Assembly: GCA_030153045.1 (NCBI GenBank)
Contig: JASLID010000056.1
Span: 1-64,000 of the forward strand
Reading direction: 5' to 3'
From: Flavobacterium sp.
GTDB lineage: Bacteria > Bacteroidota > Bacteroidia > Flavobacteriales > Flavobacteriaceae
DNA: 64,000 bases
The notes beneath the pieces were generated by a model. It made no database searches and was not told where the DNA came from. It worked only from the letters and a program-made list of their open reading frames with translations. The number at the start of each line of letters is the position of its first letter. The first letter of the stretch is position 1. A program made the translations under genes and the position numbers. Shown in pieces: positions 51,638-59,994 of this stretch.

Positions 51638-53233
51638 TTATAAATTTTTATAAGCAAATTTAAAACTTTCGAGCAATGTTTCCTTAGAAAACTTGTTGGA
51701 TACAATAAAATCTAAATATTCATCATTGTAAGTATTCCCTTTGAAGGATTGCAAAAGTTGGATAACCTCTTTATCGTTAAACTCAATTTTTTCCAAAAAG
51801 GCTTGATAATAAAAGCTGAATATTTGATTTTTATCAAAATTTATTTCTGCTTTTTTATCCCCTTTTATGATGTCAAAATACGATTGAGTATCATAACAAG
51901 TATGAACAAAATCAAAGTTAGTATACATATTGTCGTATAATGCAATAGTTGGTATTTTAAAATAAGCCATTTCCAATCCAACAGTTCCTCTGTAAGTACA
52001 AATCAAGTCGGGTCTTAATTCAATAATATTGTTATTTGAAACATCGCTCTGTACTAAATGGAAGTGTGGTTTATTGAAGCTTTTCACCAAATCGATAGTC
52101 ATTTCCATAGTTCCTTCAATCCCATTTGGATGTGGTTTTACAAAAACGTTTGTATCTTCTAAATCCTTCAGGTTTTCTAAAACTTCTTTTAAATATTGGT
52201 ACAAATTAGGAAAAAGTAGCGCCCTGTTAATATGCTGTGAGTCATAATAATCGTGTGGATAAATGACCACATTCCTTTTTTTGCTCAAAAAAGTATTCTT
52301 GAATTCTTCGTTCATTTGATTATCCTGAAAAGCAGACTGACGCATGTAACTTGTTGCATCATCAATAACACCTGAAAAACGGGAGGTGAAGATAGTTTCG
52401 GCCAATTTCATTTTTTCAGCTCCAATATTTTTATTCGGATTAAACGAAACATGGTTTATCTGATGGTAAGGAAAATCTTTGGTTGCTTCTTGAAGTCGAT
52501 AAGAATAAGAACCTACTGTATAAACCGGAATCTCTTTTTGAAGGCAAATTCTAGCAGTAATCCCATGTTCTAAATAAGTTGTATAGGTGTTTACTAAGGC
52601 TTTTATTGGCTTTTGCTTCAGCAATTCAATAAAGTTATAATACATATTTAGCCCTATTTCAATTACTTTAATCACATCATTGGTAATTTCTGTAATGTCG
52701 GTTTGATGAAAATATCTTAAATACGTATCATAAATTAAATCACCAATTAGAACATCTTCAAAATGAATGGATAAAACATCATTAGGATGGTTAAGATTTG
52801 CTAGAATTTTATTTAATTCTTGTTGAATAAAGTCTTGATTATGAAAAGAATCTTCGCAATAAAAAATAACTTCGTTACCGAATGATTTTCCTATTTTTTC
52901 GAGAATCTCTTGTTTTTTAATCGCTCTTTTGTGAGTTCGAATTCTATTCCAGCCAATGTGTGACGTCCAAGAAACATCATACAGATTCACTTTTAAATTT
53001 CTATCGTTTGAAATCACGTAACTAGCTGCAGCCAATTTGATTAAAAACTCATAGTCTTTAACCAACTGAACTAATACTATTCCGTTATCTCCGTTTGCAT
53101 TAGATTTGAAAAACTTGAGCTCTTCTGAGAAACGTTTTTTACTTTTAGTAAAATTTCTTTCCTCATATTTTCTCTTTTTCTTTTCAATTTTACTTAAAAA
53201 CTTCTGCTTTAGGCTTGAAAAAATTCTAATCAT
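51638..53233 (-). CDS. 531-aa GT-B-like protein, capsule-polysaccharide type
   Basis: I cannot assign this protein firmly. The first 45 residues are basic and helical. The C-terminal half has a stretch typical of KpsS/capsule-type and CDP-glycerol-type GT-B enzymes: VVIYPHDYYDSQHINR (about 321-336), NVFVKPHPNGIEG (about 360-372; KPHP), then LICTYRGTVGLEMAYFKIPT (about 404-423). Such proteins transfer sugars from activated donors, including Kdo and nonulosonic acids. It lies 4 nt downstream of pseI, so a pseudaminic-acid transferase is an attractive guess. No signal peptide or membrane helix. Confidence 0.68.
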   Translation of the reverse strand: MIRIFSSLKQKFLSKIEKKKRKYEERNFTKSKKRFSEELKFFKSNANGDNGIVLVQLVKDYEFLIKLAAASYVISNDRNLKVNLYDVSWTSHIGWNRIRTHKRAIKKQEILEKIGKSFGNEVIFYCEDSFHNQDFIQQELNKILANLNHPNDVLSIHFEDVLIGDLIYDTYLRYFHQTDITEITNDVIKVIEIGLNMYYNFIELLKQKPIKALVNTYTTYLEHGITARICLQKEIPVYTVGSYSYRLQEATKDFPYHQINHVSFNPNKNIGAEKMKLAETIFTSRFSGVIDDATSYMRQSAFQDNQMNEEFKNTFLSKKRNVVIYPHDYYDSQHINRALLFPNLYQYLKEVLENLKDLEDTNVFVKPHPNGIEGTMEMTIDLVKSFNKPHFHLVQSDVSNNNIIELRPDLICTYRGTVGLEMAYFKIPTIALYDNMYTNFDFVHTCYDTQSYFDIIKGDKKAEINFDKNQIFSFYYQAFLEKIEFNDKEVIQLLQSFKGNTYNDEYLDFIVSNKFSKETLLESFKFAYKNL

Positions 53234-53237
53234 ATTT

Positions 53238-54263
53238 TTACATTTCTAGTCTGTCTCCTTTTTTGAAATTCTTTTTCGCGGTAGTCCCGATAATTTGCGA
53301 GTAATATTTTGGATGTAGTCCAAAACCTGGTCTTACGGAACGAATATTTTCTGCCGTAAAAACATCGCCTTCATTAATATCATCAGACACATATAAAGAG
53401 CGAGAAAAATCTCTTCCTTTGACTTGTTTTTCGGTTAAAGTATAATCGACAACTCCGATCGCCTTTTCTGCTTCGCGAACCGCTTTTACCATGGCTGTAA
53501 ATTCTTCTTCATTCATAGAAAATGAAGCATCTGGACCACCAATTGCCCTGTCAATAATGAAATGTTTTTCAATAATTTTTGCACCAAAAACAGTAGCAAC
53601 AATTGGCACTGTACTTCCCATCGTATGATCAGAAAGTCCGCTGATGACATTGAAACGTTCAGCAATATCTTTCACCATAACCATGTTTGCTTCTTCAATA
53701 GGCGCAGGATAGCTTGAGGTACATTTTAATAAGGCAATTTCATTGTTCCCTTGTCTTTTACATGCTTCCAAAGCCAATTTGATGTCTTCTTCTTCAGCAA
53801 TTCCTGTGGAAATAATGACTGGTTTTCCTTTGGAAGCCACATATTCGATTAACGGAATATCGGTAATTTCAAAGGAAGCAATTTTGTATGCTGGTGTGTT
53901 TAAACTTTCTAATAAATCGACTGATGAATGATCAAAAGGAGAAGAAAAACAAATTAATCCTTCTGCTGCAGCTGCATTGAAAATAGCTTCGTGCCAATCC
54001 CAAGGTGTGTAAGCATCCTGATACAAATCATAGAGTTTTTTTCCATCCCAAATAGTTCCCTTTATCACAAAATCTTCTTTATCAGAATCTAATGTAATAG
54101 TATCAGCGGTATAGGTTTGTAATTTGATGCAATCAGCTCCGGCTCTTTTTGCTGCCTTTACTGTTTCTAATGCAGTTTCGAGACTTCCGTTATGATTAGC
54201 TGAAAGTTCCGCAATAATAAAAACGGGACTTTCTTTGTCTATTTTATAATTTCCTATATTCAT
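53238..54263 (-). CDS. pseI: Pseudaminic acid synthase
   Basis: The 341-aa NeuB-family enzyme condenses phosphoenolpyruvate with 2,4-diacetamido-trideoxy-L-altrose. It shows FIIAELSANHNGSLETALET (about 15-34), ADCIKLQTYTADTITLDS (about 43-60), YKIASFEITD (about 131-140), ISTGIAEEEDIKLAL (about 155-169), GLSDHTMGSTVPIVATVFGA (about 218-237) and EKHFIIDRAIGGPDASFSMN (about 240-259), then a C-terminal SAF/antifreeze-like domain (about 285-341). The GGPDASFSMN wording fits PseI rather than sialic-acid NeuB. The start overlaps the stop of the double-GNAT gene (ATGA). Confidence 0.93.
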   Translation of the reverse strand: MNIGNYKIDKESPVFIIAELSANHNGSLETALETVKAAKRAGADCIKLQTYTADTITLDSDKEDFVIKGTIWDGKKLYDLYQDAYTPWDWHEAIFNAAAAEGLICFSSPFDHSSVDLLESLNTPAYKIASFEITDIPLIEYVASKGKPVIISTGIAEEEDIKLALEACKRQGNNEIALLKCTSSYPAPIEEANMVMVKDIAERFNVISGLSDHTMGSTVPIVATVFGAKIIEKHFIIDRAIGGPDASFSMNEEEFTAMVKAVREAEKAIGVVDYTLTEKQVKGRDFSRSLYVSDDINEGDVFTAENIRSVRPGFGLHPKYYSQIIGTTAKKNFKKGDRLEM

Positions 54264-55276
54264 AGTTCTTTTTTATAAAGATGGCTTGGGATGTTTTCAT
54301 AAAGCAAATCGGTATCTAAAACATAACCTGCTTTTTCAAATGCTTTAGCCGAAGCTTCATTTTCTAATTTTATATAAGCGTTGATACGCATTTGTGGATT
54401 ATTTTTTAAAAATTCATCAGATGCCATTCGAATCATTGTACTGGCATATCCTTTTCCTCTGTGATTTTCATCCGTAGAGATGCCAATTACTGCATTTTTC
54501 TCATCACTTATTTGAATTCTAACTTGCCCTATCGGATTATTCAAATGATCTTCGAAAACCAACATCAAACAATTTACGTCTTTAATTTTACTGTAAAACC
54601 AACTTTGATGATTTTCTAAAGAAATGGGCTCTGATTGATATGAGTTTTCCCTAACCGAAGAATCGTTAGTCCAATTAAAATAACGCATCATATCATTTTC
54701 ATTTGCTTTTCTGAAAGTGATTTGTCTGTTCATTTTGCAATGGTAAACGACATCAATAAACTTCTCATCAAAAAAACAATGCTCCTTCAATCTTGCTTCT
54801 TCCGTAAATCCGTTATCCAATAAAACTGGGTACAAATGCGGTCGTAAATCAAACGCGTAAGTAAAAATTTTATGAAAATTTAAATCTTCGAAAGCTACTT
54901 TTTCAATTAGTTTTAAATAATTTAACCAAATTTCGGCAAACGAAGTGCTCTCCAATTCGGTTTTCATTATAAACGAAATTTCCGCATTTTTATCTATCCA
55001 ATTGATATGAACCAATCCGCCATAACCAATAAACGCATTGTCTTTAAAAACAGAAAAAAGCAACTGATTTGGGGTTGATTGTTCAAATAATTTTGAAACT
55101 ACATTTTCGAAATATTGAATCTGTTTTTCTTCGGTTAATGGCTCCGATTGTCTTAAATGATAAATTTGTTCATTTCGAATTTTCAAAATTTCAAATTTAT
55201 CTTCGTCCCGAATAGGTTCGATATGATAGTTTTCAATTTTGAAACTGAAACTTTTAAGACAATTATAATTTCTCAT
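54260..55276 (-). CDS. Double-GNAT protein, second domain PseH-like
   Basis: The 338-aa protein has two GNAT acetyltransferase domains. The first (about 12-172) has IRNEQIYHLRQSEPLTEEKQ and AEISFIMKTELESTSFAEIW. The second (about 175-338) begins ITFRKANENDMMRYFNWTND and has SVRENSYQSEPISLENHQSW, GQVRIQIS, then the acetyl-CoA loop ENHRGKGYASTMIRMA (about 272-287). That second domain resembles PseH, or the GNAT domain often fused to PseG, which acetylates the 4-amino group in pseudaminic-acid synthesis. No UDP-sugar hydrolase (PseG) domain is present. It overlaps pseF by 14 nt and pseI by 4 nt. Confidence 0.85.
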   Translation of the reverse strand: MRNYNCLKSFSFKIENYHIEPIRDEDKFEILKIRNEQIYHLRQSEPLTEEKQIQYFENVVSKLFEQSTPNQLLFSVFKDNAFIGYGGLVHINWIDKNAEISFIMKTELESTSFAEIWLNYLKLIEKVAFEDLNFHKIFTYAFDLRPHLYPVLLDNGFTEEARLKEHCFFDEKFIDVVYHCKMNRQITFRKANENDMMRYFNWTNDSSVRENSYQSEPISLENHQSWFYSKIKDVNCLMLVFEDHLNNPIGQVRIQISDEKNAVIGISTDENHRGKGYASTMIRMASDEFLKNNPQMRINAYIKLENEASAKAFEKAGYVLDTDLLYENIPSHLYKKEL

Positions 55277-55964
55277 TTTGACTGTTTAATTGGTATTTCA
55301 ATTCGGCTAATTTCCAATCGGTTTCATTATCGATATCTTGTGTGTGATTTTCATCTATTTCAATTAGAACAGTATCAATCGTCCTTAAGCTTTTATTAAC
55401 CAAAAACTTCTCGACATTAAAAAAATAAAACATTCCTGAATCATGAAATGCTTTTTCTAAATCTTGGGTTCTAACGTTAGAATATTCTTCCGAAAAAGGC
55501 CTTATTCTCCCCGAATCGTCTGTTTTCAATGCCCTTTGTATGGGATGCCCGTAGGAAACACCCGGAAAAACACAATCGGCTTTTTTGTCCAGCAATTCCT
55601 GATGCGCTTTTTGAATCAATGGTGCTGTCACAAAAGGTGAACACGGGTATATACAGACCGCATTATTGAAATGGATGTCTTTACCTTCGTACCATTTGAT
55701 CACTTCTATTAAAACATCGGCGGTGGTTGCAAAGTCATTGCTGTTTTCAGCGCTTCGTATAAAAGGGACTTTAGCTCCATATTTTAATGCGATTTCGGCA
55801 ATTTCAGCATCATCAGTAGAAACAATTACCTCATCAAACAAATTGCTTTTAATTGCCGCTTCAATAGAATAGGAAATAATTGGTTTACCAAGGAAATCTC
55901 TAATGTTCTTCCTTGGAATTCTTTTGCTTCCTCCTCTTGCGGGTATAATGGCAATGTTTGGCAT
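55263..55964 (-). CDS. pseF: Pseudaminic acid cytidylyltransferase
   Basis: The 233-aa protein activates the nonulosonic acid with CTP. Motifs are the N-terminal AIIPARGGSKRIPRKNIRDF (about 4-23), VSTDDAEIAEIALKYGA (about 48-64), ANSNDFATTADVLIE-like (about 72-86), CIYPCSPFV (about 104-112) and a closing IDTVLIEIDENHTQDIDNETDW (in parts, about 199-220). It fits the NeuA/PseF family; PseF is preferred from its pseB/C/I neighbours. Length is usual. Confidence 0.93.
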   Translation of the reverse strand: MPNIAIIPARGGSKRIPRKNIRDFLGKPIISYSIEAAIKSNLFDEVIVSTDDAEIAEIALKYGAKVPFIRSAENSNDFATTADVLIEVIKWYEGKDIHFNNAVCIYPCSPFVTAPLIQKAHQELLDKKADCVFPGVSYGHPIQRALKTDDSGRIRPFSEEYSNVRTQDLEKAFHDSGMFYFFNVEKFLVNKSLRTIDTVLIEIDENHTQDIDNETDWKLAELKYQLNSQNEKL

Positions 55965-55969
55965 TTATA

Positions 55970-57004
55970 TTAGTTTTCGAATTGAAAATTAGTGGCGTAA
56001 AATGGGTTTTTCAAACAAAATTCTTTGAATTCCGGTGTATAATTTTCCATTTTAAATTTATCGTAATTGGCTCCAAATAAAGAAGTCGTGTATTCAAATT
56101 CTAAAACCAGACGGCTTCCTTTTTTTAGGGGTGTTCCTTTATGCCAACATTTGGTATCTCCAGCAAATACAGTACCTGCTTCGGCATTGATTTTAACGAA
56201 ATCGTTTTGATTGTGGTATTTTGCCAAATCCTCATCTGGAATTCTGGCGTAACCTCTTTTCAGAAGCGCTTTTGGTTTTGTCCCTGAAGCATGCGAACCA
56301 TTGATATAACAATGCGGTCCAGTTTCATCGGTCACATCGCTAAGGTAAATGAAAATTTTAATCCATTTAATCCTATCTAAATCAAAATGATACAATTGAG
56401 CTGCTTCAGAAGAAGCTTCTTTTAAAAAAGCGGTACTCCACCACATCGCCGGAAAATCGAAAATGGGTTCACATCCCAAATAATTTCGAGCCATATTAAT
56501 CAGGAAAGGATCCATGATTAACTTCTGAATATCTGTATTGTTTACCAAGTCATTAGCGTTAAACCTGTATATTTCCGATTGGATATTATTCTCGTCAAAT
56601 ACCGTTGGCGTATCGTATTTTGGAGCCATGTAAACCGGAGCTTCCTTGGCAAATTTGTTCAAACTGTCTACAACAGATTGTGATAGTTTGTTAGAGAAAA
56701 AAGCATAACCGGATTGATTGATTTCGGTATTGATTTTTCCGTATTTTTCATCATCACACTGCCCTAAAAGCTCGCTATTAATAGACCCGTTATACAAACT
56801 ATCAGGATTTTCTTTTACAATCCTGTTGTTAATTTCATCATTGAATTTACCGTTTGTAAGACAATACAAATCAATGAGTGCTGTATGACCTTCAGGAGAA
56901 GTTTTCCCTGTTTTTAAAAATTCTGCGTAGCTATTTTCGAATACTGCTCTAAGTTTTTTTTCTTTCTTATACTTTTTAGAAAACAGCTGAAATAAACTTT
57001 TCAT
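55970..57004 (-). CDS. Phytanoyl-CoA dioxygenase (PhyH) family protein
   Basis: The 344-aa protein has a PhyH-type double-stranded beta-helix from about 95: YAFFSNKLSQSVVDSLNKFA, the iron-binding QLYHFDLDRIKWIKIFIYLS (about 207-226; HxD), GPHCYINGSHASG (about 233-245) and the distal DTKCWHKGTPLKKGSRLVLE (about 279-298; H and the oxoglutarate-binding R). A complete 2-His-1-Asp plus Arg set suggests an active Fe(II)/2-oxoglutarate-dependent hydroxylase. The first ~90 residues are of unknown type. It sits between pseC and pseF with gaps of 5-7 nt, so its substrate may be a sugar or sugar-linked acyl group of the pse pathway. Confidence 0.85.
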   Translation of the reverse strand: MKSLFQLFSKKYKKEKKLRAVFENSYAEFLKTGKTSPEGHTALIDLYCLTNGKFNDEINNRIVKENPDSLYNGSINSELLGQCDDEKYGKINTEINQSGYAFFSNKLSQSVVDSLNKFAKEAPVYMAPKYDTPTVFDENNIQSEIYRFNANDLVNNTDIQKLIMDPFLINMARNYLGCEPIFDFPAMWWSTAFLKEASSEAAQLYHFDLDRIKWIKIFIYLSDVTDETGPHCYINGSHASGTKPKALLKRGYARIPDEDLAKYHNQNDFVKINAEAGTVFAGDTKCWHKGTPLKKGSRLVLEFEYTTSLFGANYDKFKMENYTPEFKEFCLKNPFYATNFQFEN

Positions 57005-57011
57005 AATTTAT

Positions 57012-58202
57012 TTATTTTAAAAAATACTGTTCGATTTTATCTATAACAAAAGATTGCTCATCTTCAGTCAATGTAGGATACATAGGCAAACTGATGCAGT
57101 TTTTATAGTATTGTTCTGCTAATGGCATATCATTTTCTTTCCATCCCATTTCGCGGTAATAAGGCATCAGATGGCAAGGTATGTAATGAATCTGCGCGAA
57201 AATTTTATGCTCTCTCAAATAATTGTAAAGACCTACTCTATCTTCTACTTCAATAACATACAGATGATAGGCATGTCCTTCAACAACATCAGATTGTCCT
57301 TTGATGTATGATTTTCCTGAAAATGCTTCTTTGTATTTTTGGGCAATGGTTCTTCTTATGTCCAATCCTTGATCAGCTCGTGACAATTGACTGATTCCTA
57401 AAGCAGCTTGAAAATCGGTAAAACGGTAATTATAACCTAATGTTTGCATTTCCATGTACCATCCAGGATAATTGTCATCGGCAGCTACTGGCTGACCAAC
57501 AGCAAATTCTACCGAATTTTTAAAAATAGAAGTATCTCTTGTAATTCCGTGAGTACGAAGTTCTAGTAATTTTTTATATAATTTTTCGTCGTTAGTGGTA
57601 ATCATTCCTCCTTCACCTGTAGCAATATGCTTTACGGGATGGAACGAAAAAATAGCCAAATCGGCATAATTACTATTTCCACAGTTTTGCTTTTGTCCTT
57701 TACTATCAATGAAATAACCTCCTGGAGCATGACAAGCATCTTCGATAATCCACAAACCGTATTCATCGGCCAGTTTTCTGAAAGCTTCTAAATTTACAGC
57801 TCTTCCGGCAAAATCAACGGGAATAATTCCTTTGTATGTCCCTTTTGGAGCCGATTGAAGTAATTTTTCAACTTTATCGATATCTAGCAAATACGTATCC
57901 GAATCGATATCCGAAAAAACAGCTTCACCACCACAATATCTTATACAATTTGCCGATGCAGCAAAGGTAATTGGCGTTGTAATTACTTTATCTCCATTTC
58001 CAACCCCTAATGCCAAAGTTGACAAATGCAATGCTGCAGTTCCGTTTGAAACTGCTACAGCGTATTTACAACCAATATAGTCTACAAACGCTTTCTCAAA
58101 TTCTAAAATCGTTGGTCCTTGAGTAAGAAAATCTCCTTTCAACGCTTTGGCTACAGCCTGAATATCTTCTTCTGTAATATTTTGTTTTCCGTAAGGTATC
58201 AT
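57012..58202 (-). CDS. pseC: UDP-4-amino-4,6-dideoxy-N-acetyl-L-altrosamine transaminase
   Basis: The 396-aa DegT-family PLP enzyme aminates the 4-keto product of PseB. It shows MIPYGKQNITEEDIQAVAKA (1-20), AVSNGTAALHLSTLALGVG (about 53-71), TTPITFAASANCIRYCGGEA (about 79-98), EDACHAPGGYF (about 154-164) and the lysine segment FSFHPVKHIATGEGGMI (about 185-201; PVKHIATGEGG). LGYNYRFTDFQAALGISQL near 250 is typical. It lies 6 nt after pseB. Confidence 0.95.
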   Translation of the reverse strand: MIPYGKQNITEEDIQAVAKALKGDFLTQGPTILEFEKAFVDYIGCKYAVAVSNGTAALHLSTLALGVGNGDKVITTPITFAASANCIRYCGGEAVFSDIDSDTYLLDIDKVEKLLQSAPKGTYKGIIPVDFAGRAVNLEAFRKLADEYGLWIIEDACHAPGGYFIDSKGQKQNCGNSNYADLAIFSFHPVKHIATGEGGMITTNDEKLYKKLLELRTHGITRDTSIFKNSVEFAVGQPVAADDNYPGWYMEMQTLGYNYRFTDFQAALGISQLSRADQGLDIRRTIAQKYKEAFSGKSYIKGQSDVVEGHAYHLYVIEVEDRVGLYNYLREHKIFAQIHYIPCHLMPYYREMGWKENDMPLAEQYYKNCISLPMYPTLTEDEQSFVIDKIEQYFLK

Positions 58203-58208
58203 TTCAAA

Positions 58209-59219
58209 CTATACTTTAAAATCTGAATACAAATGCTCTTTGATTAAGGCTCTCAAACTATCAACAGTTTCCCATTCATCGTTTTCTCCAGATGTGTAGT
58301 TAAATCCTATTGGCACTTGCTTTGCATTGAATGTTTTCTTGTAATCTTCTAAATTCCAATTGGTAACCTGAGGAAGAATTACATAGTATTTTCCTAAATC
58401 GTAAGTCGTAAACGAGTCTGATGATGTAATCATTTCTTCATGTACTTTTTCACCTGGACGAATACCAACTACTCTATGTTCACAATCAGGACCAATGGCC
58501 TGAGCCACATCTAAAATTTTATAAGATGGAATTTTTGGTACAAATAATTCGCCACCCCAGGCAGCATCAAGGGCATGAAGCACCATATCGACACCACCTT
58601 GAAGTGAAATATTGAAACGGGTCATATTTACATCAGTAATTGGCAAAACTCCTTCATTCCTTTTATTCATAAAAAACGGAATTACCGAACCGTTAGATCC
58701 CATTACGTTTCCATAACGAACTACTGAAAACTTAATATCTTGTTTCCCTTTGATATTGTTGGCTGCAATAAATAATTTATCTGATGTCAATTTTGTTGCT
58801 CCGTATAAATTAATTGGTGCACAAGCTTTATCCGTTGAAAGTGCTACTACTTTTGTTACACCCGAAGAAAGACAAGCTTTAATAACATTATCTGCACCAC
58901 CAATATTCGTTTTTACACATTCATCTGGATTGTATTCAGCAATGTGAACGTGTTTCATTGCTGCCGCATGAATCACATAATCAATACCATTAAAAGCTCT
59001 TTTCAAACGCTCTAAATCTCTTACATCACCAATAAAATATCGAATTGCAGGAAATTCAGCTTCAGGAAATTCCTGAGCCATTTGAAATTGTTTTTGTTCA
59101 TCTCTGGAATAAATCACCAAACGTTTCACATTGGGCCATTTTTTTAAAATTGTCTTGGTCAATTCTTTCCCTAAAGAACCCGTTCCTCCTGTAATTAATA
59201 TCGATTTATCGTTTAACAT
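58209..59219 (-). CDS. pseB: UDP-N-acetylglucosamine 4,6-dehydratase (inverting)
   Basis: The 336-aa SDR enzyme starts pseudaminic-acid synthesis. Visible are ILITGGTGSLGKELTKTIL (about 7-25), the DEQKQFQMAQEF segment (about 40-51), YVIHAAAMKHVHIAEYNPDE (about 80-99) with the MK pair of FlaA1-type inverting dehydratases, STDKACAPINLYGATKLTSD (about 129-148; catalytic D/K/Y set) and VRYGNVMGSNGSVIPFF (about 168-184). It is the first gene of the 16-gene glycan operon, with a -7 element upstream. Confidence 0.95.
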   Translation of the reverse strand: MLNDKSILITGGTGSLGKELTKTILKKWPNVKRLVIYSRDEQKQFQMAQEFPEAEFPAIRYFIGDVRDLERLKRAFNGIDYVIHAAAMKHVHIAEYNPDECVKTNIGGADNVIKACLSSGVTKVVALSTDKACAPINLYGATKLTSDKLFIAANNIKGKQDIKFSVVRYGNVMGSNGSVIPFFMNKRNEGVLPITDVNMTRFNISLQGGVDMVLHALDAAWGGELFVPKIPSYKILDVAQAIGPDCEHRVVGIRPGEKVHEEMITSSDSFTTYDLGKYYVILPQVTNWNLEDYKKTFNAKQVPIGFNYTSGENDEWETVDSLRALIKEHLYSDFKV

Positions 59220-59239
59220 ATATCCTTTTTTATAGAAAG

Positions 59240-59247
59240 CAAATATA
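59240..59247 (-). promoter_or_regulatory. Candidate -7 promoter element of the pse/glycan operon
   Basis: TATATTTG on the minus strand matches TAnnTTTG, 20 nt before the pseB ATG. It is the only obvious promoter for the 16 closely spaced genes down to 43601. Confidence 0.55.
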
Positions 59248-59308
59248 AGAATTTATGATTAGTGCTTATAGAATTTATTTTATCTATTTATATGTAGAAA
59301 CAAATAAA

Positions 59309-59316
59309 TACCTTTG
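59309..59316 (+). promoter_or_regulatory. Candidate -7 promoter element for the threonylcarbamoyl-AMP synthase gene
   Basis: TACCTTTG matches TAnnTTTG and lies 17 nt before the ATG at 59334; it diverges from the pse promoter. Confidence 0.5.
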
Positions 59317-59333
59317 TGGCAATTATATATTTT

Positions 59334-59903
59334 ATGAGCGATATTAACACTGAAGTTCACAATGCTTTCGAAGTCATCAAAAACGGCGGAATAATACTTT
59401 ATCCTACCGATACCGTTTGGGGAATTGGCTGCGATGCTACTAATGCCGAAGCTGTAGCTAAAATTTACGCCTTAAAACAACGTGAAGAAAGCAAAAGCAT
59501 GATTGTTTTGATGAATGGTGAAAAAATGATGTACAATGTTTTCAAAGACATTCCTGAAGTGGCTTGGCAAATTTGGGATATTTCCGAAAAACCAACCACT
59601 TTAATTCTTGATAATCCAAGAAATGTTGCTCCAAACATCATCGCAGAAGATAAAACACTTGGTGTTCGAATCATAAAAGAACCCTTTTGCTTTAAATTAA
59701 TGGAACGTATGAAAAAACCATTGGTTTCTACTTCAGCAAATATTTCTGGGCAACCGACACCTATTGCTTTTAAAGATATTAACCCTGAAATTTTAAAAGG
59801 TGTTGACTATGTTGTAAATTTGTACCACGAAAAAATTGCAGGAAAACCTTCCACTATTATTAAATTATCTAACGATAGTCAGGTTAAGATTATTCGCAAA
59901 TAA
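59334..59903 (+). CDS. L-threonylcarbamoyladenylate synthase (YrdC/TsaC-like)
   Basis: The 189-aa protein makes the threonylcarbamoyl-AMP used for t6A37 in tRNA. Evidence is GGIILYPTDTVWGIGCDATN (about 18-37), the lysine-rich KQREESKSMIVLM (about 47-59), GVRIIKEPFCFKLM (about 115-128), and PLVSTSANISGQPTP (about 134-148). The ATG at 59334 is chosen because MSDINTEVHNAF is the natural N-terminus; a GTG at 59316 overlaps the predicted promoter. Length fits the short YrdC form without a Sua5 tail. It is followed by a large hairpin repeat. Confidence 0.93.
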   Translation: MSDINTEVHNAFEVIKNGGIILYPTDTVWGIGCDATNAEAVAKIYALKQREESKSMIVLMNGEKMMYNVFKDIPEVAWQIWDISEKPTTLILDNPRNVAPNIIAEDKTLGVRIIKEPFCFKLMERMKKPLVSTSANISGQPTPIAFKDINPEILKGVDYVVNLYHEKIAGKPSTIIKLSNDSQVKIIRK

Positions 59904-59910
59904 CATCATT

Positions 59911-59980
59911 TTGTCATTTCGACGAAGGAGAAATCTCATTACGCTTAAATTATGAGATTTCTCCTTCGTCGAAATGACAA
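59911..59980. repeat. Large hairpin repeat, copy D (TTGTCATT family)
   Basis: The arms 59911-59939 and 59952-59980 are perfect 29-nt inverted repeats with a 12-nt loop. The left arm begins TTGTCATTTCGACGAAGGAG, closely matching copy C at 38945. It fills the gap between two co-directional genes; its 3' end is 14 nt before the next ATG, so it would be transcribed and could act as terminator or RNA-processing signal. Confidence 0.92.
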
Positions 59981-59994
59981 GTAGAACTTTCGAA

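Noticed and set aside
51638..53233. PseG candidate
   Set aside because: Although it has a GT-B-like C-terminal half, I do not see a PseG-like signature and the length is much greater than PseG.
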